Source of the DNA: Tetragonia tetragonoides
Taxonomy: Eukaryota; Streptophyta; Magnoliopsida; Caryophyllales; Aizoaceae
Direction: 5' to 3'
Length of the DNA stretch: 64,000 bases
Assembly: GCA_038025085.1 (NCBI GenBank)
Contig: CM076153.1
Location: 20,187,001-20,251,000, forward strand
Shown: positions 29,689 to 40,675 of the stretch, piece after piece
Layout of the letters: every line of letters starts with the position of its first letter
How positions within the stretch are numbered: position 1 is the first letter of the stretch
Notes under the pieces: generated by a model
Database searches by the model: none
What the model saw: the letters and a program-made list of their open reading frames with translations, nothing else
What the model was told of the DNA's origin: nothing
Position numbers and translations under genes: made by a program

Positions 29689-30839
29689 TTAACAGTTGCC
29701 ATATGGATATGTCGGCTTTTGTTCTTTGCAGTTGCTTGAGGATATTGGTCCCATCATCTTCTTTCGCATTTCCCTTTGGGCCGAATCCCTATTGGGGATG
29801 GCTACAGGCTCCACAGGTTGGATTTGAGATGGATCCATATAGATGTTTTCGGGCCTGAATTGGCGTCCTGATCTGGTGAGATAGTTTAGGGCCTTATCAT
29901 CTTCTTCCTTTTCATCATCGGAGATATCATACCAGGCTTTGCCGTTAGCTATGTCATGGACTTGAGGAATCAACACATCTTCTGGATCAGTATATGCCCC
30001 ATTATCTTCCTCATCACTATCCCAAATGCCGCAGACGTCCAGCGTGGATCTTGGGCTTGGGTATGGTGGTATGGCCTGTCCAATAGGTGTGATCAAATAG
30101 GAGGGATCAAACCCTTCTTCTATGTCAATGGCAAAAGAATTCCAAGGGGATTGTTGTTGTTGCTGGGCGGTGGTGCATCTTTAGGCAATGGTATTGTGCC
30201 ATTGTCAAACAAGTCTTGGATTTTATCCTTGAGGGTGTAACACTTTTTAGTGTCGTGCCCACGCCCTCTATGGTATTTGCAGAATGCGGACTCGTTCCAA
30301 TATGGTGACCTTTTCTCTACAGGTGGATTGGGAGTAGGCCCAATCGGATGTAGATAGTCTCCTTTGATCAACTTATCTAGAGCTTTGACATAAGTCATCC
30401 CGAGGGGAGTGTACCTTCTTGGACGCCGCCTATCAGCTATGGCGTTCACTTCATTTCCTCTACTTGTGGAGGCATGGTTGGGATTAGTGTATTTCTTATC
30501 TTTATATCCGCTTGTGTTGTTATTATAAGTGACCTTGTTCTTCCCCCTTTTGAGTTGGTCATCTTCAAGGCCATGCCCACTTCAGTTAATTGGGCATAGG
30601 TGGTTATGGGTTGAAAACTTCATGTGTTCACGGTACTCAGATGCCAAATTCTGCACTAGCATTCTGATTTGATCCCTTTCAGATGGACGATCAATCATTT
30701 CGGCTACCTTAGTCCTCCATCTTCTCACGAAACTAGTGAACCCTTCCTTGTCACCTTGCTTGGTGATGTCCAGCTCTCTTAATGTCATGGGTGGCAAGAC
30801 ATTGTCAGCATATCTCTGGAGGAATAGTGTGGATGGGGC
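29689..30839 (-). pseudogene. Tat gag with zinc knuckle
   Basis: From right to left the - strand reads MTLRELDITKQGDKEGFTSF, RRWRTKVAEMIDRPSERDQI, then RRPRRYTPLGMTYVKAL and the zinc-knuckle-like CKYHRGRGHDTKKCYTLKDKI (C at about 30,270). It then continues into acidic spacer before protease. Two stops or frame changes break it (after HLCPIN and after LLPLT). The N-terminal half of gag is missing: the first recognisable words, TLFLQRYADNVLPP, abut ORF1 text. Confidence 0.75.
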
Positions 30840-32213
30840 ATTTGCCTTGTCTTTTCCCTTACCCTTAGTTTGGGGCTTGGAAGGTTAAGTGCGCCTATCA
30901 ATTGGAGTTATCCTTACTCCACTAGGCTCATCATATTTGCGGGCCTTGAATAACTCATTTTCTTCCTCTAGGAGCCTTTGGTTGACGCTTGATGGTCACC
31001 GCTCCAAATCCACTCCTCGTAAAAGCTAGACAACCCATTTGAGTGCGGGTAGACCGGCTTAGTCCACACTTGGCTACGGTTCTAGTGTCGTTCCCAATTA
31101 GACACCAAGGAGGATATTAAGGGCCTTTGACAAGGAGGTTCACAGCTCACCTTCGGGATCCTTTGCCTTAAACCATATTGGCGGAGGAGGCGATTCGGCA
31201 GGAAGAACGTCAAGCTATACAAACCAATATTCTTCGTAAAGGGCACATTCTCACTACACCCTACAATCTTGGTGGTACGCCACCACAGGATGAACCAAGC
31301 CAGTTGGATATTGGAATAGAGAAATGCTATCCACTCCTCCCGAGAGCACTCAGAGAACTTTGGACGCCTCGCCAGAAAGTGTTTAGGGAGGAAATTCCTA
31401 GTATCTATTGGAGCCTCAAGCAAGTGGAGCCTCTCTTGGAGCCATATCTACACAAAAACAACAAAGTGGAAAATTCAAGTCAATACAAGATAAGACTTTC
31501 ACCAAATAAAGTTAAATCCATAAAGATTAAGACTTTATCACAATACTTACTTGAAGGAGTAAATGGCTCCCAGTGAAGGACTCTTGAGGATTGCTCTTGA
31601 GCCTATCTAAAGCAAGGATTGTCTCCCCCACGACCAAGTGCATAGGAGAGCTATCCCAGTGTATTTGCCCGGTCACCCTAAGAAGGCAAGCTTTGCCCAT
31701 ATTGATGGTAAGCTTCTTTTCGGAGGGAATAAGAGCGTCTTCATTACCACCAACAAACAAATAACGATGGAGGAGGCAAAATACAAAGGCACGTTTCTTG
31801 TACCTCATTTCCATCGCACCCTGGGCCTTGGAAGTGAAGAAAGTCACAAGCTTGGCAAGATCGACGTCCTCACCATGAAGCACTTGACCCGCTTGACGGG
31901 GAGACAACCCTAGGTACCTTTGGAAATCACCTACGAAAGCATTCCCCAAGTAGGGAACGATAGGAGAACATTCGGTTGGAAAGCCAATTATGTCGGAGAA
32001 TTCCTCCACCAAAGGGCACATCTCCTGAGCACCAAAGCGGAAGACATGAAATTTTAGGTCCCAAAGATTGATTGAAGCATGAAGAAAATCTCACAGAATC
32101 TTGACTTGTTTAAGGTGAAAGAAGGCATTGAGGTGGAAAGGAGTGAGCTCTAACCTCTCCTCTACAGTCATGGAAGCCAACCAAGCATCAAAAGCATCAT
32201 CAAAGTTCACCAT
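30840..32213 (-). pseudogene. Tat accessory ORF1 (DUF7745-like), first copy
   Basis: The - strand starts with an ATG at 32,213 (MVNFDDAFDAWLASMTVEER), then has MCPLVEEFSDIIGFPTEC, KRAFVFCLLHRYLFVGG, SSPMHLVVGETILALDRL and a NRLLRQYGLRQRIP block near 31,160. It ends in a basic RNQRL/KGKGKDK-like tail near 30,850. The order and motifs equal the copy at 57.9 kb. Related ORFs sit upstream of gag in Ogre-type elements, with unknown function. A stop at about 32,100 and frame changes near 31,510 and 31,060 disable it. Confidence 0.7.
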
Positions 32214-32560
32214 TGTTAAGATTAAGGATTTTCTCTCAAGGAATTCTCTCTCTAAGGGCCTAAAGCAAGTGGTGAGAAGAAGAGAAAGAAACCCTACTAT
32301 AAAGAGGCTACGGTTGGATTCTCGTCGAAAATTTAAGGAAATTCAGACAAGCGACGAAAAAAGGTCAGGTGGCCTTGAGACTAGTCTAGACGGCTAAGCC
32401 GCTGGGACAAGCGGCCCAACCGCTCCAGCAAGCGGCTTGACTGTTAGGGCAAGCAGCCAAACCGCAAGCCCAAGCGGCACACGTGCCCACGCGGCAACCG
32501 CTAGAGCTCTAGCACAGCCGCTAGGAGCTCTAACGGTCACCCTGTATAGGCGCCTGGTGT
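32214..32560 (-). promoter_or_regulatory. Palindrome-rich putative promoter of ORF1, first copy
   Basis: From 32,390 to 32,530 the sequence is packed with AGCGGC/GCCGCT half-sites forming short interrupted palindromes such as AAGCGGCTTG. The ORF1 ATG lies about 180 bases further along the - strand. A possible but weak TTTATAG box is near 32,299. The same layout, with a good TATA box, precedes the second ORF1 copy at 57.9 kb. Confidence 0.5.
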
Positions 32561-33053
32561 GCTCTTTTCGCGAGAGACCTCCGTTCAATCGACGCAACCT
32601 TTGGCAGGGCTCTACCTTCCTAATTCCCAGTTGGACAGATTTTGAAAGCCTTCTCTTATATTTTCCTTACCTTAAGTTTTGGCTCTTGCCACTTTTCTAT
32701 TTATTCCCTCTTTATTTTCTTTTCCTTCTTTTTATCTTGATTATCAAGTTCCACTTTTATCCCTTTTATTTTCTGATTTTCTTTATTAATATTTTCCCCG
32801 TTTATTATCTTTTTCTATTTTACTTTTCTTTACTTTTTTTTTTCTATTTTCGGGGAAGGGGTACCCCAAATGTGCTAAATTCTCAGAAATCCTAAATTCT
32901 CGAATGTCATGATTTGTGATTTCCCACTCGAAAATTAGTTGATTGAAGTTCACATATTGGCATTTGCGTGATATTTTTGTGCGTAAATAAAATGCAATAA
33001 TTTATAACAGGTTTAATACAAGCCCGAAAGTTCGAAATGCACTACAACATATA
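32561..33053. other. Spacer between ORF1 promoter and PMD pseudogene
   Basis: T-rich sequence on the + strand (32,640-32,860) without a convincing gene. On the - strand it is the likely 3' flank of the PMD pseudogene. A GC-poor direct repeat CTAAATTCTC occurs at 32,874 and 32,891. Confidence 0.45.
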
Positions 33054-36022
33054 TCATTGGCCATCTTCGCTAGTACTCGAACCCACCTGAGACGACTCTC
33101 CGGGTCCACTCGATGATGGAGCACCCGAAGGAGTGGGCTGAGACATCGCCCATGCTCTAGGGTCGAAAGCAAATAATGAACCCGTCAAGTAAGCGGATCG
33201 AATGAATGACGAGGTGGCTCCGACATGCCGGGATAACCGCCATACCCCATACTCTCCTGACTCCAAGAACCCTTTGGAGGGATTGGAGGATACATGTGCA
33301 TATGATAGCACGGATACCCCATATAGGGAGGCAGTGCAGGCCACTGCGGAAGAGAAGACACTTGAGGCAAGCTCCCCGTATCCACTCTAGCCCGAGGCGT
33401 CCCCTGACGCACCTCCACACTCTCCTGTCTAGGAGGAGGACGCTGCGGTGTAGATATCGACTCCGGAGTGCGAACAACTGGAGGCCTAGGAGGCCTCACC
33501 AAGGGAACAGGCTGCGAAAATAAGCTCAAGGTCAGAAAATTACCAAAAATTCAAATCAAGCATTATTACTTGAAATGAACATACCTCTCGAGCGTCGGAC
33601 CGACGACTCGTGCATACACTCCGAGACATGAATTTGGAAATCAGGCTCTTAAGGGCATGCATGCCCCTAAAGACCTTCTGTGTCTCAGCCGCATCCAACT
33701 GTACGTGCACATAAGAAAAAGAATCAGCATAAACACAAAGGAAACATTGCAAATTACAATGAATTCTCATCACTTACGCCCCTACAGCCAACTGGTAGAG
33801 GCAATCCCTCAACCCCCTCATCAGGGCCACGAAACTTAGGAACCTGTATAATCTGAGGAGATCCGTCCGCTCCATTATAACTCACCGACAAAGTAGGAGG
33901 AGTAGGACGTGGAGCAGAAACAGCCGAGGAGCTCGAAGCACTCTGCAAAGATTTAAGAATGTCACACACATTTCTAAATTTCCAAACGAAATTAAGAAAC
34001 AAAAGTACATCACTTACCGGATCGGTAGAGAAGTTGGGGCATAACCACGCCTCAACAAAATCAGTATAAGCCACCATGAGATCCACCTCAGGATCAACCA
34101 GAAGCAAATACTCAAGGGCATTCGCCCCAACAGTGGCCTCCCTCACCTGCTCCACGGTAAGGTGACGAACATAAAGCATAGAATCCAGAGGATCCAAAGG
34201 AACCCTCGGAGCCGGAAGGTCGGGGAAAGTCTGCCTAATCAGTCTCTCCCCCAAGAACCACTCAAAACCGAAAGGACCCTCAATGAGGATCCTCCTCTGG
34301 TCGTACACCCGAGCACTCAAGAATCTATCCGAGAGGCCCAGGAGGTAATTCGTCCAGGGGAACTAGTCGACCTGCAAAAGCAAGAATGAGCACATAAAAG
34401 GATAAAAGGACCAAAGAAGCACAAAGGAAAGTTGCTTACGTAGTGAGCGGTCAAGAGATATATTGCCTCCCTAAGGGCGTGCAATGTAGTAAATGGGCAA
34501 GAAGCCCGTCCCCTCCAGGTCTGCATCGCTGGAGAAGGACAAATCCCCCGTCTCGAGAAAAGGGGCAAGGTCGGAGAAGTGCTCATAAAACCAAATCTAA
34601 GACATGCAAAGTACATGGATTAGGCACAAGATATTAATAAAGAGCCGAAACACAAAGTACAAGAAGGAAAACAAGAAATTACCTCCATAACCTTCCAATA
34701 ACCGACTAAGGAGACGCGAGTTACGCCTTCCTCTCCACTGAGGCGACTGGACTGCCTCAAACACCGTAGAAGACAGGAATATGTGGGAAGATCCCAATTG
34801 TACTCCGCAACTCTATCCAAATCCCGCAAGCACGGAAAATAACAAACATTGTACCTACTAGCCTTATCCGAAAAGACGGAACAAGCTAGAACAAGGGCCA
34901 AGAAAAGGCGGGCGTGCTGCTCCACCGTGATCTTCTTCAACTTCCTCGGGTTGATCAGAAACTGGACCATGACGTCGGTCCGACCATACTCCCTACCATC
35001 CCAGTTGGTCCCGAAAAGACCAAACATCTCCATAAGTGACAGGAGTACCGGTATAAGGGAGCCCGGAAATGAAACCAAACTCAAAAGGGGTGATCATGAT
35101 CTCACCCATAGGAAAATAAAAGGTACTGGCAGTATCCCAGTACCGCTCCGCAAGGCCTCTAACCAATAGGCGACCGGAGCGCTCAGCAGAAGCCATGGAC
35201 GCTAAAAAGTGACTGAAGCCACAACACGCCACAATAGCGTCAACTGAAGGAGTTACATACCTACGGGCTTTCTCGATACCTGAAAGGCTACCGTAACCGC
35301 GCATGGCCGTGTCGACGTCCTAAAACAGCATAAATAATTGCAAAGACAATTAGCTAGGTGATCCTAGTAACAACTACCAGTCTCCGGTTGAGTCCTAAAT
35401 TTTTACAACTTGTAAAATTTAACATTTTACCAAGCTAATATGAAAAGAGTAAATTTTAAAGAGAGCAAATTTCACACAAGTTTATTCTCCACAAATATAC
35501 TCTAAAAACCATTTACCATCATAACAAAGACAAACTTCACTCAAGTTTGTTTTCACGGAATATATATATAATTGCAACGAGAACAAATTTCATACAAATT
35601 TATTTTCCACAAATTAAAGATGAATTTCACACAAATTCATTCTTCACATGCATATATAATACAAGAATCCTACGGGAATTCGCAAATTAACCAGAAAAAA
35701 TAATTTCACGCAAATTGGTTTTTCCACATTTAGCTACACTACAGTTCTCAACCTAGTAATTCTATGTTTGCCTACACATGATTTTCTAAGTGTAAAAGAG
35801 GAAGAATGAAAAAAAAATAACATACCCGACATTTGGTACCAACGGTAACCAAATGCTCCTTCTTCTTGAAGACTAGATCGCTAGGCTCCAAACGATCGGT
35901 AGGATGAAAATCGCTACGAGTGAACTCGTCCTGGACTAACTGGCTCTCACCCACCCGGTGATGGGGTATACTGGAAACGAAAACCCGAGTAAAAACATTC
36001 GGGGTCTAAGTTTAGGAGCCAT
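33054..36022 (-). pseudogene. Plant mobile domain (PMD) multi-exon pseudogene
   Basis: On the - strand an ATG at 36,022 opens a series of exon-like pieces separated by GT/AG introns: about 36,022-35,826, 35,319-34,683, 34,597-34,441, 34,375-34,018, 33,943-33,776, 33,698-33,585 and 33,514-33,054. Peptide text includes GFSHFLASMASAERSGRLL, FGFISGLPYTGTPVTYG, LINPRKLKKITVEQHARLFL, the PMD-like WFYEHFSDLAP, and GPFGFEWFLGERLIRQTFP. A proline-rich tail (PPRPPVVRTPESISTPQ) and Ser/Gly end follow. Frameshifts near 36,005, 35,045 and 34,460 and a TAG near 34,370 show it is dead. PMD proteins are both host silencing factors (MAIN/MAIL) and frequent transposon cargo. Confidence 0.7.
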
Positions 36023-36514
36023 GGATGAAGAACAAAATAGAAGTTTTTCGAAATTTGAGTGAAACACACAAAACTCACAAATTCACACAATTTGAGTTTT
36101 GATACTCAAAAACACAAGAACAACCAACAAAATCAAGTTCTACAAGAATTTAAGCAAGAAACCTCAAGATTTGGAGCTAGGGGCTTTGATAGAGAATTTG
36201 AGCAAAAATGGAGGAAAGAGAAAGAGAAGGCTCGAAATGGGGAAGATGACCCATTTCGGCCTCTCCTTCTCCTTTTAAGGAAAAACCGTGCAAATGACCT
36301 AGTGGCCGGTCAAATCGCCACGTGGACGGTCAGACCTCCCAGCTGGGGGTCAGACCGCATGCCATGCGGCATAGCCGCTCCAGCCAGCGGCCAAGCCGCT
36401 CGACGTAGCAGTTCAACCACTTAACGTGGCGGTTTGACCGCCTAGCCCACTCTCTCACCTCTGACGTTTCTTTAGGCCATTGGTTCAAAATCAGTAGGCC
36501 CCACACGAGGTCCA
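36023..36514 (-). promoter_or_regulatory. Palindrome-rich 5' flank of the PMD pseudogene
   Basis: The block 36,290-36,450 holds repeated GGTCA/TGACC and AGCGGC half-sites, for example GGCGGTTTGACCGCC and CATGCCATGCGGCATAGCC. It lies about 270-430 bases upstream of the PMD ATG. The Athila 5' LTR begins at 36,515, so anything further upstream was displaced by that insertion. Confidence 0.45.
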
Positions 36515-37214
36515 TGATGAGTGCGTAAATTGAGCTATTATTCATGTGATAAACGCACTCATTTGATTGGTTTCATGGTAATTATATCATTTATTTGTGA
36601 GATTTTATGATTATTGTGATAAAGATGACTGCTTGGGGTATGTTTGTGTTTTGATGTGTTTTTAGGACATTTTGAGACCCCGAGGCTTGGTAGAGACTTT
36701 GGAGATGATTTGGAGTTGCAATCGTCAAAGAAGAAGTAGAGGAAGATGCCTTAGAGAAAGCCAAGCGAGAAGAGAAGTGCAAAAATGAAGTTCAAGGCAA
36801 AATTGCACTTGCATGACCATGCGAGTTTGAAGGCTAGACCTTGCATGACCATGCAAGTAAGTCACTGAGCTTAAGAAGGGTTGCACGACCATGCAACTTT
36901 CCTTCACATTTTCTGCACGACCATGCGAACTGCCATTTTCACGAGAACTCATTCGTCACCTTTGCCATTCCATTAGCTTTTAATCCAAATCCGACTACAC
37001 TCATTTTGGGGGGTTATAAAAGGGGAGAGAACTCATCTCTTTGATCATCTCTTAGCACCCCATATTATCACAAACACTTTTATGCTTTCTAGAATAGAAT
37101 CAAACACTTTTAGTTTATTGTAATTTGAAGAACAAGTTTGCAAGTTTGGATTTCTCTTCAAGTTCTTGGAGTTTGCAATTGAAGCATCTTGGATCTCTCT
37201 TCCCTATCTTCCAT
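36515..37214 (+). repeat. Athila 5' LTR, 3'-truncated
   Basis: This matches the first ~700 bases of the 3' LTR at 44,668. It contains four interrupted palindromes at 36,808, 36,840, 36,880 and 36,912 and a TATA box TATAAAA at 37,015-37,021. Similarity ends after TCTCTTCCCTATCTT, where a deletion joins it to internal sequence. Confidence 0.88.
37015..37021 (+). promoter_or_regulatory. TATA box of the Athila 5' LTR
   Basis: GGTTATAAAAGGGGAG lies about 85 bases after the last palindrome. In the 3' LTR the same place (45,167-45,175) reads TAATAAAAG, so the box is intact only in the truncated 5' copy. Confidence 0.65.
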
Positions 37215-37262
37215 ATGCAAGAGACTTCAAATGGGAGATTTCAAGCCTACATCCATGTCATT

Positions 37263-40200
37263 GTAATTAGCGGACCGCCCCGTCAACTTCCCTTTGGGAA
37301 TCGTCGAGGATGTGTCTTTGAAAGTCGGTAAATTCTATATCCCTTGCGATTTTGTTGGTTTGGACATGGCGGAGGATTGTCACATCCCATCATTATAGGA
37401 AGGCCTTTCTTGGCTACCGCCGGCGCCATCATTGATGTGCATAATGGAAAGCTTTCCTTGAATGTAGGGGATGAGATGATAGAGTTTAACTTGAATAATG
37501 GCATGAAATCCCTTTCCCCTGAATCATGTTTTAGAGTAGACTCACTAGAGAATTCATGTGATAATGCTTATGCTTGTGAAGTCTCACGTGATCCTCTTGA
37601 GTCTTGTCTTGTGAATAATGGTGTTTGTTGTGATGAGAAAGATGAGATGGCATCATACGCCAAATTGCTTGATGAGAGTCCCGTGTTCGTGTCAAATGGG
37701 GCTAATTTTGAAGTCTTGGAGGTTGAGTCTAAAACCTCTCATGAGAAGAAGGATGCACCTAAGGTTGAGCTCAAAGCTCTCCCTTCCCACCTAAGGTACG
37801 CATTTCTTGATGATGATGAGTTTTTCCCCGTTATCATAGATGCTAAACTCAGTGACCAAGAGGTTGAAAAATTGCTTTGTCTTGTAAGACAACATAAGAG
37901 TGTCATTGGGTATAGCATAGATGATATCAAGAGCACTCACCCTTCCCTTTGCACTCATAGAATCAATCTTGAGGACGGTCATAAAACTTCTATTGAGCAC
38001 CAAAGAAGGTTAAATCCTAACATGAAAGAAGTGGTTAAGAAGGAGGTGCTCAAACTACTTGATGCGGGGATTATCTATCCTATCTCCGATAGTGAATGGG
38101 TGAGTCCCGTTCAAGTGGTTCCTAAGAAGGGTGGTATGACCGTTGTCAAGAATGATAAAGATGAGCTTATTCCCACTAGGACAGTCACGGGTTGGCGTAT
38201 GTGCATTGATTATAGGAAATTGAATAAAGCCACCTGTAAGGACCATTTCCCCCTCCCATTCATTGATCAAATGTTGGAAAGGTTGGCGAGGCATTCGCAC
38301 TTTTGCTATTTGGATGGATATTCGGGATTCTTCCAAATCCTTATCCATCCGGATGACCAAGAGAAGACGACCTTCACTTGTCCTTATGGCACATTTGCCT
38401 ATAGGAGAATGCCATTCGGTTTGTGCAATGCACCCGCCACTTTTCAACGATGTATGATGGCCATCTTTTCTGAGCTTATTGAGGATATAATGGAGGTATT
38501 CATGGATGATTTTTCTGTTTGTGGATCGTCCTTTGATGATTGTTTGGCCAACTTGGCCAAAGTGTTGAAAAGATGTAAAGAGGTTGACTTGATGTTGAAT
38601 TGGGAGAAGTGTCACTTCTTGGTTCGAGAGGGCATAGTCCTTGGCCATTTGGTCTCGAACCGGGGCATTGAGGTTGACAAGGCAAAAGTTGAGGTCATCG
38701 AGCGATTGCTACCCCCTTCTAATGTGAAAGGGGTGAGGAGTTTTCTTGGTCATGCGGGGTTTTATCACCGCTTTATTAAGGATTTCTGTAAAATCTCTAA
38801 GCCTCTAACTCAACTCCTTGTCAAGGATGCCCCATTTTTGTTTACTAATGATTGTCTTGAAGCATTTCACAGGTTAAAGGAAGCTCTTATCTCCGCTCCC
38901 ATTAATCAACCCCCGGATTGGAACCTCACATTTGAGGTTATGTGCGATGCAAGTGATCATGTCGTGGGGGCTGTCCTTGGGCAAAGGAAGAACGACAAGC
39001 TTCATGCTATCTACTATTCTAGCAAGACTCTTGACGATGCCCAATTGAACTATGCCACGACCGAGAAAGAGCTCTTGGCGATCGTCTATGCCATGGAGAA
39101 GTTCTGACCTTATTTTGTAGGGTCGAAAGTCATTGTTTACACCGACCATTCGGCCCTCAAGTACTTGTTAAACAAGAAGGATGCCAAGCCATGTTTGATT
39201 TGTGGGATTCTCTTACTCCAAGAATTCGACCTTGAGATCAAAGACAAGAAAGGGGCCGAGAACACCGTAGCCGATCATCTTTCTCGACTTCACTATGAGT
39301 TGAGTAAGGATGGGGAGCTACCGATTGATGACTCTTTTCCGGATAATCATTTTTTCTCTCTACAAGCAGTCGAGCCCCTTTGGTATGCGGATATTGTAAA
39401 CTATCTTGTTTTCGGTATTGTGCCTTATGGAATGAACTCCAACCAAAAGAAGAAGTTCTATTCCGATACCAAGAAATTCTTTTGGGATAATCCTCACCTC
39501 TACAAGTCTTGCGCCGATGGTATTCTAAGGCGTTATGTTCCTAAGGAGGAAGTGAAAAGCATTCTCTCTCATTGCCATGATCTTCCATGTGGTGGCCATG
39601 TTAGTGCCTCAAAAACCGTGGCAAAAGTCCTTCAATCTGGATTCTATTGGCCAACAATGTTCAAAGATGCTCAAAAGCATGTCCAAGAGTGTGATAGTTG
39701 CCAAAGAACCGGGAACCTCTCTAGAAGGAACGAGACACCATTGACCGGCATTCTTGAGGTTGAGGTATTTGATGTGTGGGGAGTTGACTTCATGGGTCCA
39801 TTTCCTAGTTCTTTTGGAAACACGTACATTTTGGTGGCGGTTGACTACGTCTCCAAATGGGTTGAGGCCATAGCTACTCAAACTAATGATGCAAGAGTTG
39901 TGGCTAAATTCTTTAAAAAGACGATATTTCCTCGATTTGGTGTGCCCCTAGTGTTGATAAGTGATGGAGGTTCTCACTTCATTGAGCGTAAGTTTGAGGC
40001 TCTTTTGAAGAAGTATGGAGTTTTTTACAAGGTCGGCTTGGCCTATCACCCTCAAACGAGTTGCCAAGTTGAGGTTTCTAATCGTGAAATCAAGCAAATA
40101 TTAGAGAAGACGGTGTCTAGTTCGAGAAAGGATTGGTCCTTGAAGCTCGACGATGCTCTTTGGGCTTATAGGACCTCTTTCAAGACACCTCTTGGCACTA

Positions 40201-40675
40201 CACCATTCCGGTTAGTCTATGGGAAGCCTTGTCATCTTTCCGCTGAGCTTGAGCACCGTGCTTATTGGGCAACCAAAGCCCTGAACTATGACTTCAAAGC
40301 CGCTAGTGAGAAGCGTCTCCTCCAACTCAGTGAGCTCGATGAGTTGAGGTTGAATGCCTATGACAGTTCTCGCATCTACAAGGAGAAAACTAAGCGGTGG
40401 CACAACAAGAACATCAATAGAAGAGAGTTTCAGAAGGTGATTTGGTCCTTCTTTTCAATTCCCGACTCAAACTCTTTCCGGGCAAGCTTAAGTCCCGATG
40501 GTCGGACCCTTTTCAAGTGGTCAAAGTATTCCCTTATGGCGCTATTGAGGTGCGCCCATTGAAAGATGACGCGGATACGTTTAAAGTAAATGGACACCGT
40601 CTTAAGCATTACAAGACGGGGGATCCTATTGATTTAAGGGTCGAGTCTACCCTTTCCGATGCTCAGTCTGCGTGA
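37263..40675 (+). pseudogene. Athila pol: protease end, RT, RNase H, integrase
   Basis: Protease text starts with VEDVSLKVGKFYIPCDFVG, shifts frame near 37,388 and resumes with IIIGRPFLATAGAIIDV. RT (38,200-38,800) has CIDYRKLNKAT, the FGLCNAPATFQRCM block and the catalytic VFMDDFSV. RNase H has MCDASD, then a TGA at 39,105-39,107 and [11 protein letters not shown]. Integrase shows the [10 protein letters not shown]...CDSC zinc site and the catalytic Asp in GVDFMG, Asp in ISDGGSHF and Glu in [11 protein letters not shown] frameshift near 40,440 precedes the C-terminal [20 protein letters not shown]. Most catalytic residues survive, so the copy is fairly young. Several unexpected cysteines (TGT codons at 38,235, 39,192 and 39,201) stand where the family usually has arginine. 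Confidence 0.92.

Noticed and set aside
32437..32895. 152-codon frame rich in Phe and Leu
   Set aside because: It covers the palindrome block and T-rich spacer; the hydrophobicity stems from poly(T).
38055..38648. 197-codon frame opposite RT
   Set aside because: It is antisense to well-conserved RT motifs.
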